DNA from: a virus | Strand: one strand, 5' to 3' | DNA length: 35,599 nucleotides | Virus record (IMG/VR): IMGVR_UViG_3300046791_000339 | Location: 1 to 35,599 of that record | Part shown: one piece after another, positions 11,690 through 20,060 of the stretch | How positions within the stretch are numbered: position 1 is the first letter of the stretch | How the letters are laid out: each line of letters starts with the position of its first letter | Notes under the pieces: generated by a model | Seen by the model: only the letters and a program-made list of their open reading frames with translations | Database searches by the model: none | What the model was told of the DNA's origin: nothing | Translations under genes and position numbers: made by a program

Positions 11690-12313
11690 ATGCGTAAGGC
11701 CGGACCAGCCCTCCACCGCCGCCCCAACCACGCACGCCGCGCCGAACACGCGGCCATCGTCTTCGACCTCACCCTCCAAGGCCTCTCCACCTACAAAATC
11801 GACGCCCTCACCCAAGACCCCAACGGACCCACCGGCGGACACCGGCTCAGCGCCACCATCGTCAAAGAGATGATCAGCGAAGAAGTCCGGCGACGCGTCG
11901 ACCCCAAAGTCGAGGAATACCGGAAGGTCCAACTCGCCCGCCTCGAAGCCGCCTTGGAACGCCTCCACAACATGGAGGAATCCGTCCATACCGTGATGGC
12001 GCGCAAGCACATCACCATCAACAACGGGCAAGTCATCCGCGTCCTCAACGCGGAGACCGGCGAGAAGGAAACCATCGAGGACGACACCTTCATCCTCCAA
12101 GCCGTCGACCGCCTCGGCCGCATCGAAGAACAGCGGCGCAAGACCTTCGACTCCATCTCCCGACTCCTCGGACTCGACATGCCCGTCAAGGTCGACGCCA
12201 CCGTCCACGAGGTCAAGCCGGAAGACATCGAGCTTGCCGAAATCATCCGTGAAGCGAAGGCCAAGAACGCGGTAGAGGAGGCGCGGATCAAGGGCGGAAA
12301 CGCCAGTGAGTAA
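11690..12313 (+). CDS. Terminase small subunit-like protein (207 aa)
   Basis: ATG with AAGGAGG 7 bases upstream. The N-terminal 70 residues hold an HTH-like DNA-binding part (FDLTLQGLSTYKIDALTQ). A long helical middle follows (EEYRKVQLARLEAALERLHN, VDRLGRIEEQRRKTFDSISR) suited to oligomerisation. The C-terminus is charged. Position directly before the large subunit, with its stop overlapping the next start, is the main reason for the call. The protein would select phage DNA for packaging. The 117 bases upstream (11573-11689) must carry the promoter, though I cannot pick it out with confidence. Confidence 0.75.
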   Translation: MRKAGPALHRRPNHARRAEHAAIVFDLTLQGLSTYKIDALTQDPNGPTGGHRLSATIVKEMISEEVRRRVDPKVEEYRKVQLARLEAALERLHNMEESVHTVMARKHITINNGQVIRVLNAETGEKETIEDDTFILQAVDRLGRIEEQRRKTFDSISRLLGLDMPVKVDATVHEVKPEDIELAEIIREAKAKNAVEEARIKGGNASE

Positions 12314-13898
12314 CGTCCGCATGACCGAGTACCTGTGCGAGCCCGCAACGGGAGAGCCGTACAACGCCACCACCTTCGACCTCAGCCAGTACCTCGCCGC
12401 GATCGACACGCGCCTACTCGCAACCCCGGACGGACGCCGAGAACTCACCCGCCTAGACCCCCTGCTATTCGGCCTCCTCTACCTGTCCCACCACATGAAA
12501 GGCAAGCAGACCGGCGAGCAGATCACCTTCGCCGACTGCCACCTCGACTGGGCGCGGCGGGCCAGACAATGGGTTCGCCCAGTGGCGGAGCCGCGTAGCG
12601 CGCGGGACGTGTTCATCAGCCCGCGAGAGTCCGCAAAAAGCACGTGGTGGTTCCTCATCATCCCCATGTGGGCTGCCGCCCACGGCTTCGTCCACTTCGT
12701 GGCAGCGTTCTCCGATAGCGCCAGCCAGGCCGAACAGCATTTGGCCACGTTCAAGGCCGAGCTAGACGGCAACCGGATCCTTCGCGAAGACTTCCCCGAC
12801 CTCGTGCGGCCAGCGACCAGGAACCGGGGATCGGTCGTCGCCGACCGACAGTCTCAAATCCAGATGGCGAACGGCTTCACCTTCGCGGCACGCGGTATCG
12901 ACTCAGGCAACCTCGGCCTCAAGGTCGGCCGGCAGCGCCCCGACGTCTTGATCGCTGACGACATCGAGAGCGGCGAGGCGAACTACTCCGTACGGCAGGC
13001 AGCCAAACGCCTGTCGACCCTTCAGAACGTGATCCTGCCGCTCTCCGAGTTCGCCCGCTGCGTGGTCGTCGGAACCACCACCATGGCCGAAGGTCTCATC
13101 CACCAGTGCGTGAAGAGCGTCACCACGACGGAGAAGCCCGCCGAGTGGATCGAGGAAGAGAAGTTCGACGTCCACTACTACGAGCCGATCATCCAGACCG
13201 AGGAGGGCGAGCGGTCGATCTGGCCGGCCAAGTGGCCCATGTCGTACATGCGGACCGTGAGGGCGACGAGGTCGTTCAAGCTGAACTTCCTCAACCAGCC
13301 GTCGAGTGCGAACTCGGACTACTGGACTGAGGACGACTTCACGTATGGACGGTTCGCGGTAGCGCGTAAGTACCTGTCTGTCGATGGCGCGGTCACGACC
13401 AAGAGGAAGTCGGACTTCACGGGCCTGTCCGTGGTGGGCTACGCACCTGCGCGCCCGGCCTCGGAACGAAGCCACGCGCTTCCCGCGCGCTGCCTGGTGG
13501 AGCACTCGGAGGCGGTGAAGTTGAAGGGGGCAGCGCTGCGTGAGCGTGCGTTGCAGATCCTCGACGCCTTCCCGGAGGTCGGTGCCATCCTCGTGGAGAG
13601 CAATCAGGGCGGCGACTTGTGGCATGAGGTCTTCCATGACATGCCCGTCCGGGTGATCACCTTCTCGAACAGTGAGCCCAAGGAAGTACGGGCCGGGCGC
13701 CTGCTGAACCTGTACCAACTCCTGCCGCCTCGCGTCGTTCATGCGGAGCGGCTGCCTGCTCTGGAGGAGCAGATGTGCGAGTTCCCGAACGGGCTCAACG
13801 ACGACATGATCGACAGCGTTGGTAACCCCGTGCTTCGTTTCCTCCGGCCACCGAAACGGAAGGCGCCGCCGAGCGCGGCGACCGCCAGCTACGTCTAG
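12306..13898 (+). CDS. terL: Terminase large subunit (530 aa)
   Basis: ATP-driven DNA packaging motor and nuclease. The ATPase domain has a Walker A-type loop SPRESAKST (105-113), Walker B VLIADDIE (214-221) and the coupling motif GTTTM (256-260). The nuclease domain has acidic residues in the expected order: D360 near the strand before the G-rich turn, E431 (LVESNQGGD) and D499/D500 (NDDMIDS). Length is normal for an HK97/lambdoid-type TerL. GTG at 12306 overlaps the small-subunit stop; ATG at 12321 is an alternative. The product works with the portal at 13996. Confidence 0.92.
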   Translation: MSNVRMTEYLCEPATGEPYNATTFDLSQYLAAIDTRLLATPDGRRELTRLDPLLFGLLYLSHHMKGKQTGEQITFADCHLDWARRARQWVRPVAEPRSARDVFISPRESAKSTWWFLIIPMWAAAHGFVHFVAAFSDSASQAEQHLATFKAELDGNRILREDFPDLVRPATRNRGSVVADRQSQIQMANGFTFAARGIDSGNLGLKVGRQRPDVLIADDIESGEANYSVRQAAKRLSTLQNVILPLSEFARCVVVGTTTMAEGLIHQCVKSVTTTEKPAEWIEEEKFDVHYYEPIIQTEEGERSIWPAKWPMSYMRTVRATRSFKLNFLNQPSSANSDYWTEDDFTYGRFAVARKYLSVDGAVTTKRKSDFTGLSVVGYAPARPASERSHALPARCLVEHSEAVKLKGAALRERALQILDAFPEVGAILVESNQGGDLWHEVFHDMPVRVITFSNSEPKEVRAGRLLNLYQLLPPRVVHAERLPALEEQMCEFPNGLNDDMIDSVGNPVLRFLRPPKRKAPPSAATASYV

Positions 13899-13913
13899 CC
13901 TGCGATTCGCAGG
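13899..13913. repeat. Palindrome after the terminase gene
   Basis: CCTGCGA-T-TCGCAGG is a perfect 15-bp palindrome right after the terL stop, in the 97-bp gap before the portal gene. The loop of one base is too short for an RNA hairpin, so it may be a protein site, possibly for packaging, or it may be chance. Nothing else stands out in the gap. Confidence 0.35.
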
Positions 13914-13995
13914 AGATGCCGTGCAGTGAGGTGGATACCAGCCGATCGGATGACCGTCTATCCTTCGATTCATCGGTCACGGCTGGGAGGTCGCA

Positions 13996-15537
13996 TTGGA
14001 AGACGAGTCGAGCGTCGATCCACGCGGCGACCTCATGTACGGGATCGAGGAGCTGAAGGAAGCCCGGCCCGCCTACGACCAGGCGCAGGTGTACTACGAC
14101 GGCAAGGTCCCCGAGGTCTTCACGTCGGTCCGGCTGAGGCGCGCTCTCGCCGCACACAACATCGACTTCGACTTGAACTTCGCGAAGACCCCGGTCAACG
14201 CGGTCACGAACCGGCTGAAGATCGCCTCCGTCACCAGCCCCGACAAGGCCACCAACGACCTGATCTCCAAGATCTGGCAGGACAACCAGCTCAACCTGGA
14301 GATGAAGAACATCTTCCGGCGGGCAGGCGAGTACGGCGACGCCTACCTCATGGTCATCCCCGTCGAGGACGACCAAGGCAACGTGCTCCGTGTCGAGATG
14401 TACTACAACAGTCCGCAGACCGTCCGCGTCATCTACGCCGAGGACAACCCGCGCCGCAAGGCGTACACGATCAAGAGGTGGTGTGACGGCGCCTTCAACC
14501 GCGTCGAGTTGTACTACGACGACCGCGTCGAGCGCTGGACCACCGGCAAAAACTCGCAGGGCGACAAGCCGAACGACTGGCTGCACTGGCCGGCCGACGA
14601 GACCGATCCCGAGTCGTGGCTGATCGAGCACGAGTGGGGCGAGCAGCCTGTCTTCCACTTCCGTACTGACCGCCCGTACGGGGTGCCGGAGCATTACGGG
14701 GCGTACGGACCGCAGAACGCGATCACCAAGTTGCAGGCCACCCACATGGGGACGGTCGACTACCAGGGCGCCCCGCAGCGGTACGCGCTCACCGAGACCG
14801 CGAGCACCGACACCAGCGATCTGGAGCCTGGCGACTTCGATGACGGGGACTGGCCGCTCAATGAGCAGGGCGTTGGGCCCAGCGACTCCGGCGACGACAG
14901 TTCACTGAAAGCTGGCCCGGGTGAGATGTGGCTGCTGCGCGGCTACAAGAGCGTCGGCCAGTTTGACGCGGCGAACCCGGAGGTCTTCCTCAACCCGATC
15001 AACTTCAACGTGCGGGCCATGGCCCAGATCACGGACACGCCGCTCCGCATGTTCGACCCTCAGTCCTCCGCCCAGCGCTCCGGCGTCTCGTACCAGGAAG
15101 AGGACAGCCCGTTCGTCAGCAAGATCGAGGACCGGCAGACCGGCTACGGGTCGGAAGCCCATGCAGCGTTCGTGTTCGCACTGCGTCGCCTCGGTATCGA
15201 GGACCCGGTCGTGACCGTGGACTGGGTTCCCGCCCGGTCGGTGTCGACGGCTGAGGGCTGGCAGACCGTCAACGAGAAGATCCGTGCCGGTGTACCGCGC
15301 AGGCAGGCGTTGATGGAGGCCGGGTACCGGGCCGAGCAGGTCGACGAGTGGCTGACCGGCGTGGACGACTCCGAATTGCAGCGCCGCGTGGACATCCTCG
15401 CCTCCCTCGCCGACAGCGCTCAGAAGCTCGGCAGTGCGGCAGCGTTGGGCGCGGTCACGAGCGATCAGGTCACCGCGCTCATGGCAGGTGCGATCGACGA
15501 CCTCGAACTCCTTGCGACCGCGCAGGAGGAAGGCTGA
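13996..15537 (+). CDS. Portal protein, SPP1 gp6-like (513 aa)
   Basis: Forms the dodecameric ring through which DNA enters the head. The layout matches the SPP1 Gp6 family: an N-terminal helical region, FAKTPVNAVTNRLKI near 60-75, the clip and stem core with YGDAYLMVIP near 113-122, a central domain and a long C-terminal helical crown (EAGYRAEQVDEWLTG). TTG at 13996 is chosen because GGGAGG lies 6 bases upstream; the next ATG (14035) has no such site. Its stop overlaps the ATG of the MuF-like gene. Confidence 0.88.
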   Translation: MEDESSVDPRGDLMYGIEELKEARPAYDQAQVYYDGKVPEVFTSVRLRRALAAHNIDFDLNFAKTPVNAVTNRLKIASVTSPDKATNDLISKIWQDNQLNLEMKNIFRRAGEYGDAYLMVIPVEDDQGNVLRVEMYYNSPQTVRVIYAEDNPRRKAYTIKRWCDGAFNRVELYYDDRVERWTTGKNSQGDKPNDWLHWPADETDPESWLIEHEWGEQPVFHFRTDRPYGVPEHYGAYGPQNAITKLQATHMGTVDYQGAPQRYALTETASTDTSDLEPGDFDDGDWPLNEQGVGPSDSGDDSSLKAGPGEMWLLRGYKSVGQFDAANPEVFLNPINFNVRAMAQITDTPLRMFDPQSSAQRSGVSYQEEDSPFVSKIEDRQTGYGSEAHAAFVFALRRLGIEDPVVTVDWVPARSVSTAEGWQTVNEKIRAGVPRRQALMEAGYRAEQVDEWLTGVDDSELQRRVDILASLADSAQKLGSAAALGAVTSDQVTALMAGAIDDLELLATAQEEG

Positions 15538-16553
15538 TGTCGTACAGCAGCGACGACCTGTGCCGCCTCGTCCAGGACGACCACACCAGTGAAGTCGTCG
15601 ACCTGGAGAAGAAACTCGCCGCACAGGCCATCCGCGACGACGACCGCGCCTTCGAGGACCTCATCCGCCGCGTCCTCACCGCCTGGACGAAAGCCTTCGG
15701 CGGACCCAACCAGCCCGCCCTGCCCGGCGACGCGTTGCGCAGGATCATCGCCGCCGCCCGGGCCGGCGCGCGCCGTCTCCTCGACGGGCTCACCGACCGG
15801 GCGCCCTCCGCGCTCGCCGCCGGGCTCGGCCCCGCGCTGGCGATGGGTGTCCGTCAGGGTGCCGCGTTCGCCCATGCTGCGGCCGGCCACCGGCTTCGCA
15901 CCCCTGCGGTGCCGTCCGTGTCGCGTGTCCTGCGGGATGAGGCACACCGGATCCGTGGCCTCCTCACCGAGCGCCGTGACCGTGCTCTGTTCCTCCTGCA
16001 TCCGGATCGGGTGTCCCGTTGGTCGCACATGCTGGCCGGGCTGGGTGCCGCGCGTGCCGCGCTGCCTGCGATCCGTGCGCACATCGCCTGGGTCATCAAC
16101 ACCGCCGTGCACGAGGGCCTGGACGCGGTAGTGCGGGCGACGGCCCCGCTCCGGCTGTGGGTGTCCGAAGCTGATGCGTGCGTCAACTGCCTCGCCTACA
16201 CCGGACGCACCGCAGCACCGGGCGAGCCGTTCCCCGGCGGCCTGTCGTGGGATCCGCGCCAGCGCCGGGGCCGTGCGGAAGGTGTGGATGGGCCGCCTCT
16301 GCACAGCAACTGCCGCTGCCGGGCCGTCCCGTGGGACGACGCGTGGACCGCCAGCGGCACCCCGTTCCCGCTCGCCTTGCAGCGTGAAGCGCAGCGCTCG
16401 ATCGCCTACGGCACGGCCCGCGCCTCGGAGTCCCGGGCTGTCCGCCTGCGTGCCGCGCGCGAGTTGCTGCGCACCGTCGACGACCTACTGCCCGCAGTAG
16501 AGGCCCGCGCCCGCACCGCCGTACGAGCCGGAGCCTTCGCGCCGGCCGCCTGA
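15537..16553 (+). CDS. MuF-like minor head protein (338 aa)
   Basis: The ATG overlaps the portal stop (TGATG). The N-terminal two thirds are Ala/Arg-rich helices. The C-terminal third holds the MuF signature: C215-V-N-C218 (EADACVNCLAYTG) and H256-x2-C259-R-C261 (LHSNCRCRAVPWDD), a likely zinc-binding pair. MuF proteins sit next to the portal inside the capsid, and some deliver C-terminal toxin domains. Here nothing but about 75 helical residues follows the signature, so there is no toxin domain. Confidence 0.85.
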   Translation: MSYSSDDLCRLVQDDHTSEVVDLEKKLAAQAIRDDDRAFEDLIRRVLTAWTKAFGGPNQPALPGDALRRIIAAARAGARRLLDGLTDRAPSALAAGLGPALAMGVRQGAAFAHAAAGHRLRTPAVPSVSRVLRDEAHRIRGLLTERRDRALFLLHPDRVSRWSHMLAGLGAARAALPAIRAHIAWVINTAVHEGLDAVVRATAPLRLWVSEADACVNCLAYTGRTAAPGEPFPGGLSWDPRQRRGRAEGVDGPPLHSNCRCRAVPWDDAWTASGTPFPLALQREAQRSIAYGTARASESRAVRLRAARELLRTVDDLLPAVEARARTAVRAGAFAPAA

Positions 16554-16606
16554 ACCCGGCCCCCGCGATGGGCGACCGACTACCACCCCCGTGATGGAGG
16601 AACCAG

Positions 16607-17347
16607 ATGGGCATCCACCCCAACCCGACCGAGCAGCCCGTGGGCATCAGCCTGCCGCCCGGCATGATCCTCGGCTACCGCGACGACGGACGTCCGATCC
16701 ACGTCATCGCCGGAGGCGCCGAACCCGACGACGAGCCGGACATCGACGTCGAGGTCGACATCGACGAAACCCCGGACGACGAGAACACGGACGACGACAC
16801 CGACACGGAGCCGACGGAAGAGGCGCCGAAGCCGAAGGCGCCCGAGAAGAAGACGGCCCCGAAGCCGGGCGACCCGGACTATGTGCCGACGGCGGCGGAG
16901 TGGCGGCGCACGCAGGAGGCGCTGAAGAAGACCAACGCCGACTCGAAGCGGAACCGGGAGCGCGCCCGCGAGCTGGAGGAGCAGGCGCGTGCGAACGAGT
17001 CCGACCACGAGAAGGCGCTGCGCGAGGCAAAGGAAGAAGGCGAGAAGCGCTACCGCGAGCCCATGAAGCGGTCCGGGATGAAGGCGGCTCTCATCGAGGC
17101 CGGGTTCGCGAGCCCGGACCGGCTGATGAAGCTGGTCGACTGGGAGTCCCTGTCAGTCGACGACGAAGGCTCGCTGCTCGGTGCCGAGTCCGAGGTCGAC
17201 CGGATGAAGGGCGAGTACCCGGAGTTCCTTCAGCAGGAGAAGCCGAAGCCGAAGGTCAGGCCGACAGGTGCGCCGCGTCCGGCTGCGGCGGACAAGCCGA
17301 GGTCGACGGCTGAGATCCACGCGGCCCGGATCCGCGGACGGGCTTGA
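16607..17347 (+). CDS. Capsid scaffolding protein (246 aa)
   Basis: ATG with GGAGG 6 bases upstream. Residues about 38-75 are extremely acidic, mostly Asp/Glu. About 76-95 are Lys/Pro-rich. About 100-150 form a charged coiled coil (SKRNRERARELEEQARANE). A short folded segment follows (AALIEAGFASPDRLMKLVDW), then a basic C-terminus likely to touch the capsid. This is the usual make-up of a phage scaffold, and it lies just before the capsid gene. It has no protease domain. Confidence 0.88.
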   Translation: MGIHPNPTEQPVGISLPPGMILGYRDDGRPIHVIAGGAEPDDEPDIDVEVDIDETPDDENTDDDTDTEPTEEAPKPKAPEKKTAPKPGDPDYVPTAAEWRRTQEALKKTNADSKRNRERARELEEQARANESDHEKALREAKEEGEKRYREPMKRSGMKAALIEAGFASPDRLMKLVDWESLSVDDEGSLLGAESEVDRMKGEYPEFLQQEKPKPKVRPTGAPRPAAADKPRSTAEIHAARIRGRA

Positions 17348-17420
17348 CATCCGCAGGTATATTCATCACCAGGTGAATTGCTCCGCGATGGAGCTACCAC
17401 CGCCTTTTGCGAAGGTGACC

Positions 17421-17454
17421 GTGATGGGGCCGCGCTGACCAGCACCCCCATCAC
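17421..17454 (+). promoter_or_regulatory. Hairpin in the capsid leader
   Basis: The 130-bp gap between scaffold and capsid holds a 9-bp perfect stem, GTGATGGGG (17421-17429) with its complement at 17446-17454, and a 16-nt loop. It ends 9 bases before the capsid ribosome site. An 11-bp palindrome, TCACCAGGTGA, lies further upstream (17366-17376). The leader hairpin may stabilise the capsid mRNA or act as a partial terminator. Confidence 0.5.
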
Positions 17455-17477
17455 GCGCCCGCAGGAGGGCAGTAGCC

Positions 17478-18389
17478 ATCGCTCGCAACACAATGGAAGC
17501 CTGGATTCCCGAAGAGTGGGACACCTCCAGGGTCATCCAGTCCATCCTCCAGGTCTCCGCCGTAGAGGCCCACGCCGCCCGCATCCCCATGGGCTCCGAC
17601 ACCAAGAACGTCCCCCGCACCGCGGGTATGGACGTCGATGTCGTCGACAAGGGCGGAGCGTACGGCGAGGACACCAGCCTCAACGACGAGGTCACCCTCA
17701 ACGCGAAGAAGCTGGGCAAGGCCGTCCGCATCGCAGAGGAGGACATCGACGACTCGGTCGCCGACGTCATCGAAGCCAAGATGCTGGGCTGGGGCAAGTC
17801 CTACGCGAAGGCCCTCGACAACGCCTGCATCGCCGTCACCGGCGCACCCGGCACCGGCGTCCCGTTCACGTCGCTGTACAACCTGCTCCACACGACGGAC
17901 GCCACGATCGGCTACACCGCCGACTCGAACATCACCGTCGCCGCGACCGCCGGAAACGTGCAGTACGACGAGTACAACAACACCCTCGGCCTCGTCGAAG
18001 CGGGCGACTACTTCGACCCGTCCACGATGATCGCCATCGCTTCGCCCGCGTTCCGTAAGGCGCTGCGTGGCGTGAAGGACACCACCGGCGAGCCGATCTT
18101 CGTCAAGGGCGTCGGCGGTACCCCGGACACCATCTTCGACGTCCCCATCACGTGGGCGCAGGGCGCACGCACCTCGCCGACCATGGCGTCCCGCCCCGGC
18201 GGCCGCCCGGTCATGGCGTTCGTCAACCCCGAGCTCATGCTCCTCGGCGTCCGCTCCGGCCCCGAGTCCGTGTTCATCGACGGCCGCGACGGCCTGTCCG
18301 CGCTGACGGACGAGTCGATCCTCAAGATGCGCTCGCGCCGCGGCTGGGCCTACGGCCACCCGGCCGGTGCCGCGATCCTCGTCGGCTGA
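17478..18389 (+). CDS. Major capsid protein, HK97 fold (303 aa from ATC start)
   Basis: Main shell protein. The N-terminal arm (EAWIPEEWDTSRVIQSI) leads into a domain with SDTKNVPRT, an E-loop-like stretch (YGEDTSLNDEVTLNAKKLGK) and a P/A-domain pattern (LDNACIAVTGAPG, FVNPELMLLGVRSGPES). There is no delta domain, in line with the separate scaffold. GGAGGG at 17464-17469 stands 8 bases before ATC at 17478, which would give M-ARNTMEAWIPEEW. The first ATG (17493) is 23 bases from that site and has none of its own, so I place the start at ATC. Hairpins flank the gene on both sides. Confidence 0.9.
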   Translation: MARNTMEAWIPEEWDTSRVIQSILQVSAVEAHAARIPMGSDTKNVPRTAGMDVDVVDKGGAYGEDTSLNDEVTLNAKKLGKAVRIAEEDIDDSVADVIEAKMLGWGKSYAKALDNACIAVTGAPGTGVPFTSLYNLLHTTDATIGYTADSNITVAATAGNVQYDEYNNTLGLVEAGDYFDPSTMIAIASPAFRKALRGVKDTTGEPIFVKGVGGTPDTIFDVPITWAQGARTSPTMASRPGGRPVMAFVNPELMLLGVRSGPESVFIDGRDGLSALTDESILKMRSRRGWAYGHPAGAAILVG

Positions 18390-18402
18390 CCCCTTTCGAT
18401 CT

Positions 18403-18435
18403 GCCGTACCGCCCGACGGCTCTGGGCGGTACGGC
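18403..18435 (+). terminator. Perfect hairpin after the capsid gene
   Basis: 12-bp perfect stem (18403-18414 with 18424-18435), 9-nt loop, 13 bases past the capsid stop. As the tail genes continue downstream it is probably a partial terminator or an RNA 3'-end protector that gives extra capsid mRNA. Confidence 0.75.
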
Positions 18436-18452
18436 CGACAGGAAGGCGAGCC

Positions 18453-18839
18453 GTGGCAACCAGCAAGAGCACACGATCGAAGCAGTTCCCTGCGAAGGCG
18501 GGAGCGCCAGAGGCCGAGGTTGACCAGCGGTCCACGGACGGCTCCGACGGCATGAGCTTCGTGAAGGAGTTCGTCGTCGGCGGCACGTGGACCGGCGGGG
18601 ACGCCGCGCATGAGGCGAACAAGGCGGCTGTCGCGAACGAGGCGATCCAACGCGGTCTGCACCCGCGCGGCGACGTGTCCTTCGACGGGGCTGTTGACCA
18701 CGAGGACGGCGTGTCCACCGTCCTCACCTACTCGGTGAAGACCGTGCCCGCATCCGTCGACCACCAGCCCGAGGACACCACCACCCCGCGCGACATCATC
18801 GACGACGCGGGCGGCGACACCAGCAAGGCAGGCGACTAG
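18453..18839 (+). CDS. Small head protein, function unknown (128 aa)
   Basis: GTG with AAGGCGAG upstream. The protein is hydrophilic, with a flexible N-terminus (MATSKSTRSKQFPAKAG), a middle folded part (FVKEFVVGGTWTGGDAAH, LTYSVKTVPASVD) and an acidic disordered end. It lies between the capsid and the first connector, the usual spot for a capsid decoration or head-fibre protein. No family assigned. Confidence 0.65.
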   Translation: MATSKSTRSKQFPAKAGAPEAEVDQRSTDGSDGMSFVKEFVVGGTWTGGDAAHEANKAAVANEAIQRGLHPRGDVSFDGAVDHEDGVSTVLTYSVKTVPASVDHQPEDTTTPRDIIDDAGGDTSKAGD

Positions 18840-18841
18840 CC

Positions 18842-19288
18842 GTGGTCAACGCCTGGGCAACCGCGCAGCAGGTCACCGACACCACAGGTGTGTCCGTGAC
18901 CGATGCGCAGCTTGCCCAGGCGCAGGACGACATCGAGATCTTCACCAACCGGATCTACACAGATACGCCGCGGATCCGGACGCGGGATCTCTACTGGCTG
19001 GGCCGGGCCGTCGCCCGCCAGGCGGCGTGGTTGGCGGGTCAGTTCGGGCTGGAGACGCGGCTGGATGCCACGCAGATTCAGCAGGATCAGGTCTCTACCA
19101 CGTTGGCGGGCGACGGCCTGGTCCTTGCACCGATGGCCGCCCGGGCGTTGCGGAAAGTGTCGTGGATGCGGTCCCGGACCGTACACATCCGCTCCGCCAT
19201 CGAGGGCTCGGGCCCGATCGTCGGCGACGCCCTCTCGTACGGATCGGACGACCACATGGAGTGGGCGCCGTACACCGGGGGGCCCTGA
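18842..19288 (+). CDS. Head-tail connector / adaptor (148 aa)
   Basis: GTG start 2 bases after the previous stop. Helix-rich protein (SVTDAQLAQAQDDIEIFTNR, YWLGRAVARQAAWLAGQ) with the fold pattern of SPP1 gp15/HK97 gp6-type adaptors, which extend the portal ring. Position, length and helical content carry the call rather than a signature motif. The stop overlaps the next ATG. Confidence 0.75.
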   Translation: MVNAWATAQQVTDTTGVSVTDAQLAQAQDDIEIFTNRIYTDTPRIRTRDLYWLGRAVARQAAWLAGQFGLETRLDATQIQQDQVSTTLAGDGLVLAPMAARALRKVSWMRSRTVHIRSAIEGSGPIVGDALSYGSDDHMEWAPYTGGP

Positions 19289-19617
19289 TGCAGGCCATCG
19301 CAACGACCAAGGTCACCATCCTCCGCGGCACCGACACAGATGCCTTCGGTGACGAGCGGGACACCAGCACACCGATCGCCACAGACATTCCGGCCAGCGT
19401 GATCGAACAGACCCGCCGCGTGTCCGGCCGGGAGAACGCGACGCCGCGGATCGTCCGCTACGCGGTCGCCCGCGTGCCGGCCCGTACGGACATCACGGAA
19501 GACGACCGGGTGCTTGATCAGCGGACCGGTGCGAAGTACATCGTCGACGCCGTCTCCTCGATGGCGAATCCGGCGATGGAGGTGGACCGCAGGGTCGACC
19601 TGCGGCGCACGACCTAA
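19288..19617 (+). CDS. Head closure / head-tail joining protein (109 aa)
   Basis: ATG overlaps the adaptor stop (TGATG). A small beta-rich protein (TTKVTILRGTDTDAFGDERD, IPASVIEQTRRV, KYIVDAVSS) of the size and place of SPP1 gp16-like stoppers that seal the filled head. Ends with RRVDLRRTT. Confidence 0.75.
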   Translation: MQAIATTKVTILRGTDTDAFGDERDTSTPIATDIPASVIEQTRRVSGRENATPRIVRYAVARVPARTDITEDDRVLDQRTGAKYIVDAVSSMANPAMEVDRRVDLRRTT

Positions 19618-19688
19618 CAGCACAGGCCACACGTTCGGGGAGACCGAGCAGGCCACCGTACGAGACCGGCTTCGGAGAGGAGGCGGCC

Positions 19689-20060
19689 ATGGCGCACTCC
19701 GGTGTGCGGATCGACCCATCCGCGCGCACGCACGTTGATGCGGCGATCAACGACTGGATGCAGGACGTCATCGGCGACGCGATCCTCGGCGACGCCAAGA
19801 ACTTCGTCCACAAGCGCTCCGGCCGCCTCCACGACTCACTGCGTGCCGAGTGCCACGACAAGGTCCTCCGCGTCGGCTCCCTCGATTGCAACTACGCCAC
19901 CGACGTCGAGATGGGCACCGCCGCGCACGTGATCCTCCCCAAGAACAAGAAGGCCCTGCACTGGCCCGGCGCGGACCACCCGGTGGCGCGCGTCAACCAC
20001 CCCGGCACCGCGCCTTATCCGTACCTTCGGCCGGCACTTTTCCAGCGGAGGACGGCATGA
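19689..20060 (+). CDS. Tail completion / neck protein, HK97 gp10-like (123 aa)
   Basis: ATG with GGAGG 6 bases upstream. Contains VHKRSGRLHDSLRAE, the K-x-SG-x-L-x-x-S motif of the gp10/gp9-like minor tail family, followed by VEMGTAAHVILPKNKKAL, also typical, and ends with PYPYLRPAL. It should bind between the head closure ring and the tail. The 71-bp gap upstream holds no gene. Confidence 0.82.
   Translation: MAHSGVRIDPSARTHVDAAINDWMQDVIGDAILGDAKNFVHKRSGRLHDSLRAECHDKVLRVGSLDCNYATDVEMGTAAHVILPKNKKALHWPGADHPVARVNHPGTAPYPYLRPALFQRRTA

Noticed and set aside
15537-16553. Toxin domain at the end of the MuF-like protein
   Set aside because: Only about 75 helical residues follow the HxxCRC motif, with no known toxin motif, so it is a plain head protein.
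17344-17363. TTGACA and TATATT as a promoter for the capsid gene
   Set aside because: The two hexamers are only 8 bp apart, too close for a sigma-70-type promoter, and neither has a good partner at 16-18 bp.
17451-18764. 437-aa minus-strand open frame over the capsid gene
   Set aside because: Shadow of the capsid and next gene; low-complexity Gly/Val/Arg composition.
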